A stretch of 64,000 nt of DNA from Fragum whitleyi (GCA_948146395.1 OX411555.1:40885225-40949224), one strand, 5' to 3'; numbered from the stretch's first letter, positions 12,086 to 24,711 are shown. The notes: generated by a model not told the origin, from the sequence alone. Translations and numbers: made by a program.

Positions 12086-12345
12086 CCCATCAAATGTCAC
12101 AATAAAATATCAGATACTTAATTAACCGATGTAACAATTTAAGTCTCCGACACACTAAAAATGTAGAAAATCACAGAGGGCAGCAGAGTTCTCTGGATAT
12201 GAATTTGATTTGATTGGTCAATAGATATTTTGATTGGCATCAGGCACTTGTCAATTATTTCTCACAAAACTATTTCCAGCTTCACTGGTCCAAGCCCAGC
12301 AGGCTATTATCATGGTGATGTGTCTACTATGCGTCCATCTTTGCA

Positions 12346-12428
12346 ATTCGATGGCTTAGCCTGAGACAGTTGTAACTCCCTATTTACTTATGGGGAGTTA
12401 CAACTGTTTCACCCTGAGCCATTGAATT
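12346..12428. repeat. GATGGCTCAGTGTGAAAC hairpin element
   Basis: ttcgatggcttagcctgaga ... gttacaactgtttcaccctg, then agccattgaa. Same family as 2479-2552. Confidence 0.8.
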
Positions 12429-12518
12429 GTGCATGAACTTTTTTTTGAATGATTATCTTTTCTGAAACCTTGTTGTAGAATCCTTCCTGATTTTTTTTCA
12501 GATTATAGACATAATTCG

Positions 12519-12600
12519 AGGGGTCAGTTACGTCAGTACAATACTATTGCAAGTGCCTAAAATTTATAGGCACTAACAAAAGAATTGCGCTGACCCCTTG
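12519..12600. repeat. GGGGTCAG foldback, uninterrupted
   Basis: gaggggtcagttacgtcagt ... caagtgcctaaaatttatag ... ttgcgctgacccctt. Hairpin of about 80 bp. Confidence 0.75.
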
Positions 12601-13082
12601 ATATGCGCTATGTTAAAATTAATTTAGCCTTTTGCCCAGCAAACTGGTTACTTTTAAAACATTTTTACGATCTTTTATTTGTGATAATGTATCAGTTGAG
12701 GGATGCAGGACCTCTTAAGCATCTTATTGCTTGACTTTAAGATTGTTTAAGGTTTTAATTATTGTTTAGAGACTTTTGAATTGTTCATTATTAGGGGCTT
12801 ATTATCATTTAAGTTTTTTGTTGAAGAAAAAATACAAGAATAAATTTATTTCAAACCAATGTAAATTTAAAGATTGCAAAAAATTATAAAAATAAACAAG
12901 TAAAAAACGTCAACATGAATTGTTTTAATTCTGCAACCAAAAACCTTAATCTCTGTAATGTTGAAACCAGTTTGCTTTTATTTTTAGCTCACTTGCAAAC
13001 GAGTTGCTCAATGTGAGCTTTTTGTGGTTGTATGATTTTGTTTGTTTGTTTTTTTGCCGTCCATGACCAACATTTACATTGT

Positions 13083-13795
13083 TAGCTCCACTGGCTGAAA
13101 GCCACTGAGGCTATTGTCATGGCGTTGTGTCCGTTGTGCGTCCGTCCGTCCGTCCGTCCGTCCGTGCATCCGGTCGTAAACTTTTTCTTTAAAAATCTTC
13201 TTCTCAGAAACTACTGGATGAATTTCAACCAAACTTCACAGGAATTATCCTTGGGTGACCCTCTTTCAAAGTTGTTCAAGAAATTTTGATCCAATGAAAA
13301 ACATGGATTTAATCGGCGTGGCTAATTTCCAAATATGGTAAAAAGTCAGCTTTCTCAGATTCTAACTGATGGATTCCAATTATATTTTACATGGATGATC
13401 CTTGGATGACCCTTGATCAGTCTACCAAAAATTACTGTGATCGGATGATAAATATGGATTTTATGGGCGGAGGTCATTTCTCTATATGTTATATAGAGGA
13501 AACTTTGAAAATCATTTTCTCAGATTCTAATTGATGGATATCAATCAAATTTCACTGGAATGATCCTTGAGTGAACCTTTATCAGTCTACCAAAAATTAT
13601 TGTGATTGGATGAAAAATCTGTATTTTATGGGTGGAGGTCATTTCTCTATATGTTATAAAGTGGAAAATTTGAAAATCATTTCAACATCAGTAAAACCCA
13701 AAATATCGTAAAATCTAGTAAAACCTTAGATTTTCTATTTCAAGAATTTCAAGCCTGTGGAGCGACTGAAGCCATTCATGGCTTTCTAGTTTATA
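13083..13795 (+). repeat. tandem-core element, 165-bp period (copy 2)
   Basis: Same ends and (CCGT)n tract as the 3.2-4.2 kb copy. Core marks at 13465 and 13630 are again 165 bp apart, so it has fewer units. It abuts or truncates another element head (12979-13082, 'tagctcacttgcaaacgag'). Confidence 0.85.
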
Positions 13796-13879
13796 CTGTC
13801 ATCCATTTAGTCTATAGGATGTGCCTACCGATGACACATGGTCCGCATGTGCGTAATTACAATAATATTGTGAAAAAAT

Positions 13880-13946
13880 TGTCGTTGGTGAATGATCACA
13901 ACATAGTAACTACAGCTTAGTCAAGCTGTAGTTACTATGTTTTGAT
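13880..13946. repeat. hairpin with 26-bp stem
   Basis: tgatcacaacatagtaacta cagctt, loop agtc, and its complement with one bulge. A smaller similar hairpin lies at 36664-36724 (cagcttagacaagctg core). Confidence 0.75.
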
Positions 13947-14092
13947 CATGCACCTACTATGCATTTTATATAGCTATTTGATGATATCAGTTTTACTATG
14001 TACATGCATAGTGTGTAATTTGCGGGCATGCCATAACTAGTGAATTTTGACTTCAAAACGAAGAAATTTTCTGAGAAAGAACCATAGGTCCT

Positions 14093-14340
14093 ACATATTG
14101 CAGGATTTGCCCCCTAGCTACAATGATGTCCCCCTCTCTCTCTGATACGCTGGTGGAATCTCTATTAGTGAATCAGACATATTGCAAGGATTGTCCCTAG
14201 CTGCAATAATGTCCCCCACTCTCTCTGATACGCTGGTGGAATCTCTTTTATTGAATCAGACATATTGCAAGGATTGTCCCTAGCTGCAATAATGTCCCCC
14301 ACTCTCTGATACGCTGGTGGAATCTATATTAGTGAATCAG
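14093..14340. repeat. three tandem units of 83-84 bp
   Basis: Units start with acatattgca at 14093, 14177 and 14260 and share gatacgctggtggaatct. Unit 1 is slightly more diverged. Confidence 0.85.
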
Positions 14341-14880
14341 AAATAGGGCTCCATTATAGAAGCTAGGTTGAAAACTTTCACTTTCCCCTTGATGGTGATT
14401 TAGGCATCCTATGATGATAAAACGGTACAAACTGTTTGCCAATTATGCCCTGCTTTTCATTCGAGTGTATGTGCAATGCAGGGTATAAGCGGGGTCTATT
14501 TCCTATAAACTTCTTCATGTCAAGTTTGTCCCCCGGTTCCTACATATCACGTGCTTACATTATGTCGAGCAACATCCCAACACTCAAGATGGCAAAAGCT
14601 TGCAAATTTGCGTGCAAAGCTGGGTATAATTTGCAAATAGCTGTCCACGTTTTGTCATCCTTAACACAGGGCTTGATTAGACCAAAATCTACCCAGGACG
14701 AGGGTTCAGGACAAGCCCAAGTGAACGCCCCAAGTTTACAACACGTACATTTAAATATGCTTCACTATATAATGCAGGTCGAGGTTGGACGAGTAGAAAT
14801 CTTGAACTCAGGTACCCGAAATCTCGTTACTTGTGGACACTAGAGTACCCGGTGATTACTGTTCATATATATATATACAC

Positions 14881-15320
14881 ACAGTTAACAACATCGTGAA
14901 ATTAACATGGTGAATGTTTTTGAAATGATTTAGGAATGAAATTCTATGAATGTGTGGAGCGAGTTTTGAGTGAATTTAATGGGAGGTAATCCTATAAAGC
15001 AAATTTTGTTCAGGATGAACAAAATTAGCTATATTGATAACCTCCCTTTAATAAAATATGCATACAAATTCTATACATAGCTTCCTATTTCTTCAAGAAC
15101 CTATGCGACGCTAACAATTTGAATTATGTAAGTGAAATCGCGATTTTCTCAATCAAAATTTATTTTGAAAGACGTTGTTGGTTCTATGTTTTGCAATGGG
15201 TTTGAGCGTTTTTGAATGGTTTGAGTGAGTGTTTGGAATGAATGATTGGAGCGCTGAGTGAACGATTTAGAATGGTTATGATTGAGGTGAATGTCAATTT
15301 CACGATGTTATTAACTGTAT
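14881..15320. mobile_element. foldback element with ACAGTTAAYAACATCGTGAA ends
   Basis: The left end acagttaacaacatcgtgaa and the right end ttcacgatgttattaactgt are inverted over about 23 bp, inside a TA-rich target. A second, larger copy appears to run from 43366 to 44136 with the same right end (aatttcacgatgttgttaac). Confidence 0.7.
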
Positions 15321-15861
15321 ATATATAATCCGTGCTGATACCCGTGTACACTAGTACTCGTCCCTGATCTAAATGCAGGGTACCATTTCCAGGCTGCTTG
15401 TTCGAGCTTCATCATCCCTTGGATAGTATTTAGTACATAGGAAAGGGATACAACTCAATGTGATTAGTCTATATTAATTGCATACTTTTCTCCCTTGCGT
15501 GAATGACGATCTGTACTTACGAACGTATACTTACGATAATTTCGTAGCTCATTGACGACTTTTGAGTTCACGTTGATAAAGGTTTCTCGCTTGTAATGCC
15601 AATGGTAGTTTTAACCTATTCCAACGTGACCCCCTTTTTTGACGTCCCTGAAGAATAAAGCTTCGGAAAACACTGTGGAAAATGGAGAAATGGTTTGTTA
15701 CATTGTGAAATTGACATTAATCTCGGCCAAAACCATTCTAAATCACTCGCTAAGCGTTCCATTCAATGCACCGAAACATTCATTCCATTCATTCAAAAAC
15801 GCTCCGAATTTGTCAAAAACCATTTTGAAATCGTTCAAAACGGTGTCAAAGTATCCCTGAA

Positions 15862-16345
15862 AATCGTTCGGGGTTCAAACCACGGACCTTAGGACCGGTA
15901 GTCAATGGCGGATCCAGGATTTCTGTGAAGGAGGTTCAAACAAACATATCCCGACAAAGATTCGACTAGTAGGGAGCAGGTTTTGCGCGTGTGAAGCTCA
16001 CAAATAAGTAGCCAGGACTCTCAAAATTATCTAATGATCTGGATATTCACTTCAGAAAAGAATTGAAGACTGTTTTAAATGGTCTTCAATTCTTTTCTGA
16101 AGGTGATCCCAAAAAGTTCATATCTTATCGGGCCAATTAAGTTGACGTCGTACAAAACACCGACGGGGTTCGTACTTCGTACCATAATCAAATTTTGATT
16201 GAATATTCCCATGACCGTGGCTATGAAATAAATAGGCCTCCGGAGGGGGTGTCAAAGGGGGTTCGTTTGACCCCCTCCCACCCCCTCTGGATCTGCCACT
16301 GGTAGTCCTTTGATTTACTCCTAGACCACCGCGCCACCCTTTTAC
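15862..16345 (-). repeat. tRNA-like (SINE head) sequence split by a MITE
   Basis: Skipping 15904-16307, the - strand reads as a tRNA-like unit. Its acceptor/D-arm (GGTGGCGCGGTGGTCTAGGA) is at 16340-16315, and its box B (GTGGTTTGAACCCCG) at about 15885-15870. The break lies in the anticodon stem. No intact tRNA gene remains. Confidence 0.6.
15904..16300. mobile_element. 397-bp MITE interrupting a tRNA-like sequence
   Basis: Ends aatggcggatccagg and tggatctgccact are inverted, and GGTAGTC flanks both sides (15897-15903 and 16301-16307). It contains a perfect 20-bp palindrome arm pair (16051-16070 with 16082-16101). The TIR resembles those of hAT-type MITEs, but the flanking repeat reads as 7 bp, so the superfamily is left open. 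Confidence 0.75.
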
Positions 16346-16977
16346 ATGACATGACTTGCCTACATGCTTATATAAGGAAGGTTATTTGCATATTTGTACA
16401 CTCGGGTAACTATTGGAATACACATTTTTTGTCATATTTCTTTTAAAAGCCAATTAATAGATTAAAGGTGTCGCATCATCTTAAGCTATTCCCATTTTGC
16501 CACCCCACTCCCCCTACCCCGAGCCCCATTACCACGAAGAAAAGGGCTTCGAAAAAAGTTGTAGCCTTTAAAGAAATTGCTTGCGATTCCTTCCTTATCC
16601 ACATTTTTTTTCTCTCCCAATTGGAAAATATTTTACTTTTTTAATTTGTAAAAAATGTAATTTTTGTGAAGTTTGACCAGTCTTAAAATTTGTCGCATGG
16701 AAATGAGTTCACGCTGATTTCTTCAATCTTACTAAATTGCCAATATAGGTCCTGTCTTAACATGCCCTGGTCATTTATATAAGGTCGGGTAGGGTCGTTC
16801 AATAAAAGGTGTAAAACTCGTTAAAGGTACCGTCTCTGATATTGTAATAAATCTGCCCATGATCGGGTAGATTATCGGAGATTAGTATTACACGGTTTGT
16901 TTGCTAAACATATTTCTATTCCCTTTTTTATGTTATATTCCAAAGAAGATGACATACGGAATATCATTGTTATTATC

Positions 16978-17140
16978 TTAAGGTAGTGCGACCATTAGAG
17001 TTACGCAACAATTTAGGTTTCTTGGTTTTCAAAATGTTAACCGAGGTCTCAAAAGGGGATCACTAGGAAATCTAGGTTAACACTGTTCAGGTCTATGACG
17101 TCCAAAACGTTGCGGATCTATAACAGGTCCACTCCTTTAA
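16978..17140. repeat. TTAA-flanked foldback, GGTAGTGGACC family
   Basis: TTAAGGTAGTGCGACC at the left and GGTCCACTCCTTTAA at the right. The central palindrome is more diverged than in its sisters. Confidence 0.75.
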
Positions 17141-18407
17141 TTGGAATTCATGTAGATCTATGTTCCATACACAAGAACTTTCCATTGTATATAATTATCG
17201 ATAAAACATGAAAAAATATAAATAGTAAGGTGGTGTTGTTGCATTAAACGTCAAGGTGTATTAAAGAAAAAATCCATGCCATTATTCTTTGCCCCATTTC
17301 TCCCAGAAAAAATGCGTGATCGTTTCAATTTCATTGTTGTTGTTGTTTCTTTTTTTAACATAAAGCCATGGCATATAGGGAAGTTTTTCAAAACAATAGT
17401 GTTTTGAATCGGCTTGAGCTCTGACGTCTAGAAATGTATTGTCATAGAATAAAATGCATAAGATGTAGGCCATTTTTATGTTAAAAATAATTTTACAACG
17501 GAATTTTGTACAGACAGTCAAAACGTCCAACCTGTAGTTGCATAGTTTAGAATTAAATTCAAATACCAACACCAAAATGTCTTATCTATTATCATTGCAG
17601 ACGATAACGAAATATTTTTCACTTTGTCAGGGGCACTCAAATATATACATAGGGTCCGCGACTCTATACATGTATTAGAACCAATCCAAGTTGTAGAAAA
17701 TATTGCAATCAATTACTTTTTTTCCAACAATATTTTCTAGATTATAGTATCACATTTATGTAAAATCTAGCTAATATACAGGAAATGGTTAGGGTTGAGA
17801 ATATCGCACTAAGTACTTTCAGTCTTAGTCGGGTTGGGCTGAATAATGTCAATGCGCTTTAAAGAAAGTCAATAGTTAAGAGATTAAATTTACAGGAGAG
17901 ACTACCTTTAATAGTATAACATACCTTTAAAATGTGGCAGTGTGTAAATAATGGTGACCAGGTAACTCAACCGTCACGATCGTTCATTACCGGGAGTTTA
18001 CTCAGTGGGACTAACGAGTCGCGCGATCTGATTTTTACCCTGGAATTTAACCTGCCATATAAGGAAAAAAGGAATATTAGTACCTGTATTTAAGGTTTGT
18101 AGTTGGAATTGTATGTTTCGTTTATAGAGAATTTGGGACACTAGTTACAAGGGTTTGGATATCGATTGACATAAATTTGAACAATTAGAAGGGAAATAAA
18201 GTACGTACAATTACTAGAATTCGTCGCGCAAGGTAAGTTTAGCTATTTTTAGGAAAATAAGTGTCCATCGCTAGAACTGGCATAACGGCTTGTCACGATT
18301 CTGAAAAGGCCGGCAAAATCTTGATTCCAGCATAAACTACTATCATGTTCATATATGACGATGCGTCAACGCTAATTTGGAGACAGGGGCGTGGCCACCA
18401 TACATCA

Positions 18408-18541
18408 GCCCTGCGTTAAGGATCACCAAACGGTGTAAACAGTTTTCCAATTGTAACCCGCTTTGCACGCAAGTGCATGCGCAAAGCGGGGTACAACTGG
18501 AAAACTCTCTGTGCCGTTAGGTGATCCTGAACACAGGGCAG
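18408..18541. repeat. CCCTGTGTTCAGGATG foldback, best copy
   Basis: gccctgcgttaaggatcacc aaacgg ... cgttaggtgatcctgaacac agggc, inner stem cccgctttgca / tgcgcaaagcggg. Confidence 0.8.
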
Positions 18542-18574
18542 GCATACGACTTGGGGCAGCTTTCAGGCCATTGC

Positions 18575-18775
18575 ATGCGATACTCCGGTTCGACTGCGTC
18601 CGATAACGATTTGTTTGTTTGATGGAGTGGGGTTGTACATTTCTTTCAACAATTTTTCAGTTGTATCGTGGCGGCTTGAGCACCTTACAATGGATTCAGT
18701 ACTACCATTACATCCTTTGCTAGCCTCCAGCTGCTATCTCACATAGGTCTACGATTTTCAACCCTTGGTGGGGAA
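18575..18775 (-). repeat. tRNA-derived SINE body, inverted copy
   Basis: On the - strand the body is recognisable (cctatgtgagatagcagctg ... ggaggctagcaaaggatgta ... gccgccacgatacaactg) without a clear tRNA head. Confidence 0.55.
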
Positions 18776-20223
18776 CACATAGTCGGAAAGAATGATTCAA
18801 ACTACATTAGGGGACAGGGCGTGTCATGCCTTGCAAAAGCAGCGTTTTTTTTCCTTCTTTGAACGGGTCCGATAAACGGACCCGTTCCCATTGACGAAAA
18901 CTATTATTTTTTCCCAAAATGAGAGAATGAAATTCCCAATTCAAAGCTAATTCTTGAAGTAAACATAAACTTTGATTATTTCCTATTGGAAAACCTGGAA
19001 GTACTTTTAGCAATAAATATCTGTGTTGTAATTTGTCAACAAGAGGGGAATTTCCGAAGATCAGTTTATGTTAGTCACATGGTTCTTGATTTCATAGGCA
19101 TAAACAAATACGAAACAGGAAACCCAGTGTATTTTGGATAACTCGGAAGTTATCGCATTACAAAACTGCATATTTTTGTGAAGCCAAGATATTGCGATTT
19201 TTGGACCTGATTTGCAGTAGACGATCTTTTTGCATTTATTTATCAATTGATGTAAGATAAATTTTAAAGGAAAAAACTTACTAGAATGAAGGACTTTTGG
19301 TCATGGTTGAAGCAAATTATTTTCCTGTTATATAACCCAAAATTATAATTGTTTATCTTTGTTTAATTTTAGTAAACAAAGTTTATTGTTATTCGCGATC
19401 TCGGCACCTCTCAGAACCAACCTGAATTGTCTTTCAAACATTCTACAGCAGGTAGAACACCTGAGTATATGATCTATTTTCAAAATATGTTTAAAAAGTT
19501 TCTATGATTTAAGTAGAAATATTCATTTATAGCTGTTTTAAAAACAATGGGATTGAATATGTATTTGTTTTCTGTTGATTCGTACCCAAGAATGTTCAAC
19601 CCACGAATTTATTATAGAACTTGATTTATCTATATTTTAGGTTTAACCATGATATTTTTTTTAACAAAAAACTCGGTGATATTTCTAGATTTGATATAAA
19701 ACATTTATTCCAGAGCAATCAGACTAATTCTTTGTATTTGTTTTTGTTCAGATTCCTTGTTTAAGGACTGTGGTTTGCTTTTCAGTTAAGATATGACTAT
19801 AGAGGCATAGGAACTTCTATTATACCTATTGTAATGAATACTAATTATATGAATAAAAGTAATGTTTTTAAAACAAGTGTCACAATGAAAATTCCCAATT
19901 TTTGAGAAAACAACGCATTTTTCCCAATTGGTCCGGTCTCGGACCCATTCCCAAAGCTAGGAGAAAAAACGCTGAAAAGTATTGCAGGTACCTAAATATG
20001 GCCGCATCTAAAGTGCCTATTGAGATGCCTTACCCTAACCCTTGCCTAACCCCCTTAAGTATCTCACGAAATCTTTGAAACATGTTTAGAAAATGGAAAG
20101 TTGTTTTTATGGAATAGCTAAAATCAATCAATTTCTCCCTTCCTTCATTTCCTATTGAATTATTGCTGGTTTGTCAGCTAGTGTCATCCCAATCATTGGT
20201 GAAAGTACCTAACTTTTTTTCGT

Positions 20224-20452
20224 TTAACACTTTCCTGTTTTTCAAAATTTTGGACCTGTCTAAATTCAAAGGTTTTGCAGACGAAAATTAAAAGTGGGTT
20301 TAATTTGAAAAATAACCATTCAGTAGGGTAGAAAATAGTGTGGAAAAAGAAGAAATTGCTTGTCAGGAGCAATTCCTTCTTTTTTCACAATGTTTTTTCA
20401 ATCATAAAATCACAGGCACGTAGAGAACAGGGATTAAACAGCAAAGGGTTAA
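20224..20452. repeat. TTAA-flanked foldback, CCCTTTCCTG family
   Basis: 229 bp with TTAA at both ends. Interior marks 'gttttgcagacgaaaatt' and 'cattcagtagggtagaaa' are shared with the other copies. Confidence 0.85.
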
Positions 20453-21162
20453 CAGAAATGTTAATTTGTTTAATAGCAATAGACAATGGTTCTTTTATTG
20501 AAAAAAAGTTGAAGACATAAAAGATCCCTGTTAAACTGGGTATAAATCATAAACGTTTGCGAACGTGGTCGCATTCTGAACGCATTGTAATATTATATCA
20601 AAGGTCTGTTTATGACCATCTTAATTAAGGATCCCAACGCTCTTTACACAGTGCTTGTATCGTAGAAATGTTTACATTTGTTACTAAAACAAAATCCATT
20701 CATATATGTCTCTCAGATTTGAATAATTAACAAAAATACTTGTATATCGGTTATTGACCTAAAATGGTTCGACATTCATCGTTGACTATCTTTATTACGG
20801 GGTTTTTAATGTCTCTCCAATGTTTACACGGAATCCAATGTTGCCGGTTTATCTAGCAGACGCAGATTGAGTGATATATTGTTAAAGTTGCATTAAATCA
20901 TTCAAAGAAACTAAATAACGGGCACTCGACGTAAGTAATATTTTTAGTCCGTCGTTGCGACAACAAAGCCAATTTAGTAACTGCGTGACAATGCAATTTC
21001 CAAACGATCACATTTTCGTTAAGTGAAACCAAGGGTCAGTCTTTGAGTCCGAATCAACCACCTGACCACGCCCATAATGGCGCATGTCAATGTCTTCGGA
21101 AACCCTGAAGCAGGGCTCAAGATAAAAAGGGACAAAGCCAATCTAAAATATTTATTTCACAA

Positions 21163-21243
21163 TGAAACCCTATGTTGTGGGTACTCATTTGAAACGTCTC
21201 AATGAGACGTTTCAAATGATTACCCACAACATAGGGTTTATGT
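21163..21243. repeat. CCCTATGTTGTGGGTACTCA palindrome, near-perfect
   Basis: Arms of about 38 bp: aaaccctatgttgtgggtac ... tttgaaacgtctc, mirrored almost exactly. Other copies: 1949-2021, 21310-21364, 22861-22938, 30548-30623, 38482-38560, 38975-39049, 56931-57000. Confidence 0.85.
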
Positions 21244-21779
21244 AGGAAATGATGAAATATATAAATTTGAAATCCAAAATACCCCCTATCTGTAACCTTG
21301 AAATCTCAATGAAACTCTATGTTGCAGGTATTCTTTTGAATGAGTACCCGCAACAAAGGGTTCAAGTAATGATCAATGAAAAGTCTTGAATTGAAAACTA
21401 AAATATCCGCTATATCTGTAGCTCCGAAAATATATCGTGAATTTGATCTTAGAAATATTAGACATCTTTTGTTAACCAGATATTTGCCTTTTATTCGATG
21501 TACAAAGATACATACACGACATAAATGTCATAAACTGATCTAGAGTTTCAGTATGACATCAACAAAATTGGTTTCCATTTGAAGACTGAACAGTTGGGCT
21601 CACTTGGGCCCTTGTTAAAGGTTTTGGAGTCCCTACTTTAGATTTAGACTATATAGGCCTATATTTCCATTTTTATATCCTAGTGTTTTTGTTGAAATAT
21701 TTTCTGGATTAAACTACAAAAACCGGAAAGGTAATAACCTTGAGGTAAGAATTAAAGACTGTAAAACCCGTCGACTTGT

Positions 21780-22045
21780 CATCGTCATAGCGCTTGTAGA
21801 TGCTAGCGACATTCCATAGACTCGCCTACGGCTTCAATCATTGATTCATGGGTTCGACCTCTGTTGGCGGCACATATATCCTTTCCTACATTTATCTCCG
21901 ACCAATCGGTAGAAAAACCTAAGCATATAGGAAAGGATAAAATAGTAGAATTCAGTACTACAGATATCAGGAATTCATTGCTAGGTGCTCCAGCCATCGT
22001 GATATGACTTGAACGTTATCTAAAGTAGCGTCAACTATCAATATT
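21780..22045 (+). repeat. tRNA-derived SINE, diverged copy
   Basis: Matches the same family from catcgtcatagcgcttgtag through 'gggttcgacctctgttggcg' to caggaattcattgctaggtg and gccatcgtgatatgac. A tail-only copy follows at about 22380-22512. Confidence 0.65.
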
Positions 22046-22222
22046 TTTCTTTTATGATAAGGTACAGGGTCCGGTTTTATAAAACGCTACAATAAAACGT
22101 TGTCTCTTAGATCATTAACAACCAATCGATACCGTCGTTAGAAAGAGTTCCAGTTGTTGTTACGATGGTTTGGATAGCTACAACAACTACAAACATGGCC
22201 AACAGTATTATAGTTCCGTAAT

Positions 22223-22294
22223 TAAGAGTGAGTTATCAAAGGTCAATTTTGTCTATACTGGTATAGACAAAATTGACCTTTGATCACTCTCTTA
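22223..22294. repeat. hairpin with 24-bp perfect inner stem
   Basis: atcaaaggtcaattttgtct atac, a two-base loop, then the exact complement; outer arms pair with small bulges. A spread-out relative is at 39413-39531 (gtatagacaaaattaacct ... aggtcaattttgtctatac type ends). Confidence 0.75.
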
Positions 22295-23554
22295 AACATG
22301 TGGATCTATACCGAATGGTAGAAACTGTTTGTTTGTATAGGCAAATTGGGTAATAACCGTAGATAAATGTTCGATTGCACCTTGAGGCTAGGAAGGGATG
22401 AAATGATAGTACTGGTGTGAGAAATACCAGGAATCTATTGATAGGTGCCCCATTCTCAGAAATATGTGTGGCAGATTACTAAATGCAGCGCAAAACCCCA
22501 TTCAAACAAACATTTTTTTTGTATTGGACTGAACGTCATATTATACGTATTATAGTCATATGATGACGATTGATGCCCCTACCCATAACTTTCCGAGTTC
22601 TAGTTGATTCTCACACCAGTACGGTCACGATATCTTAAATCTTATCTACCGGCTTATCTGATTTCCACATACTGGTTTACTTTCTAATTCATGTAATTGG
22701 CGGGACTGAAGATGCGCGTATCGCAATGCCGTTGTCACAAATCGGATATAAATTGGTAGACATTGGGGATTGAACTCACCACCAAAAGACAGAGCCTAAG
22801 AAAAACAGGGAGAGAGGGGGTTGTCCGGATTTCAGAAAAAAATATTTCAATAATAAATATATAAACCATATGGTATGGGTACTCATTTGAATCGTCTTGT
22901 CAAGACGATTCAAATGAGAACCCACAACAAATGGATTAATAGAGAAATAGAATTTGACTGGCTTTATATCCTCTCTTTCTCTACCTCTGATAAGCTTGAT
23001 TCCAAAATCTAATCACGGGCAATTGCTTTGCCTGTGGTACCGAAGTTTAGATATTTAAAAATCAAATAACGATATTATTATGAGATTACGGACACGATAT
23101 TCTAAAGTCTCTTAGTTGGGTGGCGTGACTCTACCCAATATAACTATGATTTTGGGTGCGGTCAAAAATAAGGTCGGTTATAAAACCCATTGGGTTTTGT
23201 TTGTGTTTGTCATGGACGCTAGCAACATTGACTATATAACCCTTGACATTGTCCCTTACTCCTTGAACTTTTGTAAAGACCCCTTTAGAAAATTTGCGAT
23301 GAGTAACATCATCACGGTTAAAAGGGACTAGTAAACTTGCCGATTGGAAATTTAGATTTTCCGAGTGAAAATAGGATTAGAAATGGTCAAGAAACAAATG
23401 AACGTTAAACCGAACATTTTACGGGCCCTAAGTATGAAGTGGTGGGTGGATTTTCATTTTACCTTTTAATTGGAAAGTACATTGAATGATCCGTCTCGCA
23501 CATGAAGCATTTACAAGAGACTATATTTACAGAGATATTCTATCGTCAGAACAT

Positions 23555-24090
23555 CAGATACATATGGCCCGTTTGTCGAAAAGGGACCATCTGGGTTGTG
23601 CGCAAAGTGTCGAGCCTAGTCGGACTCCATCTACCAGTCGACCACACAATAAAAATAGGGTGAAACTTTTGATAATAAGCTCATTTTCTGAATTAAGAAT
23701 GATCAACTTACCTTCCCATAAAAGAATTTTTGAAATGCGACCTCAAGCTGCCATGACTGAATCATTTCTTTTTTTAAAGTACTTGTTTAAGGTGGAAGAG
23801 GACAATAGCGTTTTTTTTAGGTGTACATATATTGGTATCTATGGAAAAGTTGTGTTAGCGCGATATCACGGTGTATGCTTTTAATGTAAAATTTATATTA
23901 CCAAATAAAAAATGAAAAAAAAAAAAATACGCCGCTGAGATCACACTAACTCGGGGTTTAAATATATACCAAACTTTCATCACTTATCTAAAAAAAAAAA
24001 CAAAAACAAAAAAAACGCTATTGTCCTCTTCCACCTTAATAGGATTTCCAGAAGGCCCCCTTTTGTGCGACGTATCATAAATATGAAAAA
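23555..24090. repeat. AAAAGGGACCATCTGGG foldback split by a TTAA element
   Basis: The left arm tcgaaaagggaccatctggg is near 23576 and the right arm (ccagaaggcccccttttgtg) near 24050. The TTAA foldback 23787-24039 lies between. Other members: 9199-9464, 49658-49800, and partials near 33711, 34290 and 36250-36480. Confidence 0.65.
23787..24039. repeat. TTAA-flanked foldback, GGTGGAAGAGGACAATAGCG family
   Basis: 253 bp; ends TTAAGGTGGAAGAGGACAAT and its complement ATTGTCCTCTTCCACCTTAA, with arms continuing through agcgtttttt. It splits a larger foldback (23555-24090). Confidence 0.85.
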
Positions 24091-24232
24091 ACGGGGTTGG
24101 TTCCGAGTATTGTAGGTTAGAACAGTTTTCCCAAGTTTTCTCGCTGCAACTTTATCTTGTGGCTAGAATTGATATCGTCTTGAGGAGGCGATCTCAATCA
24201 GTGGCCATAACACAGGGTTTGTCGCAGTTTTG

Positions 24233-24461
24233 TTCGACCTTTTCTGTTCTACAAAATTTTAGACCTGTCCAAATTCAAAGGTTTTGTAAATCATATTTAA
24301 AAGTGGATTTAAATTGAAAAATAACCATTCAGTAGGGTAGAAAATAGTGTGGAAAAGAAGAAATTGCTTGTAAGAAGCAATTTCTTCTTTTTTTCACAAT
24401 ATTTTTTCAATCACAAAACCACAGGCACGCAAAAAGCAGGGATTAAACAGCAAACGGTTAA
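24233..24461. repeat. TTAA-flanked foldback, CCCTTTCCTG family, left end decayed
   Basis: The left TTAACC is mutated to ttcgacc and the right TTAA is intact. The interior matches its sisters. Confidence 0.8.
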
Positions 24462-24472
24462 GTATTAAGATC

Positions 24473-24711
24473 TTGGCCCGAGGTTATAAAACTCTTCTTC
24501 ACTCTTAACAAAAAAAATCTCAAAATTCAACTTTATATTAAAGTCGTAATTCTGTTGTTATACTAATGTATGAACAAAGAGATAATATTAAGAAGTTGTT
24601 ATAGATAATAACTTGCTATTATTAGCTTCTGTGTCCATACATTTATTTGAATTCTAAATTTGAGAATATTCTCAGCCGAGCTAAAAAAGTTATATAATCT
24701 TGGACCCTGAA
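24473..24711. repeat. AGGTTATAAAACTTTT foldback, second empty copy
   Basis: cttggcccgaggttataaaa ... ttatataatcttggacc. The TTAA target is mutated (aacttgctatta). It directly follows the CCCTTTCCTG-family foldback at 24233-24461. Confidence 0.7.

Larger units (their letters stand above)
9641..16344. other. intergenic, repeat-filled
   Basis: Between CREBRF and the MITE-split SINE no coding sequence is supported. Content: foldbacks at 9679 and 10448, a partial CRE-element copy at 10107, a TTAA foldback at 11921, hairpins at 12346 and 12519, a truncated element head at 12979, the 165-bp element at 13083, a hairpin at 13880, 84-bp repeats at 14093, a broken foldback at 14398 and a foldback at 14881. 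In 11310-11900 nothing is recognised. Confidence 0.7.

Noticed and set aside
14436..14843. 135-codon open frame on the + strand
   Set aside because: It runs through a broken foldback and has no recognisable domain, splice context or codon bias; chance frame.
23486..23884. 132-codon open frame on the + strand
   Set aside because: It overlaps an AAAAGGGACCATCTGGG foldback and the TTAA element inside it; chance frame in repeats.
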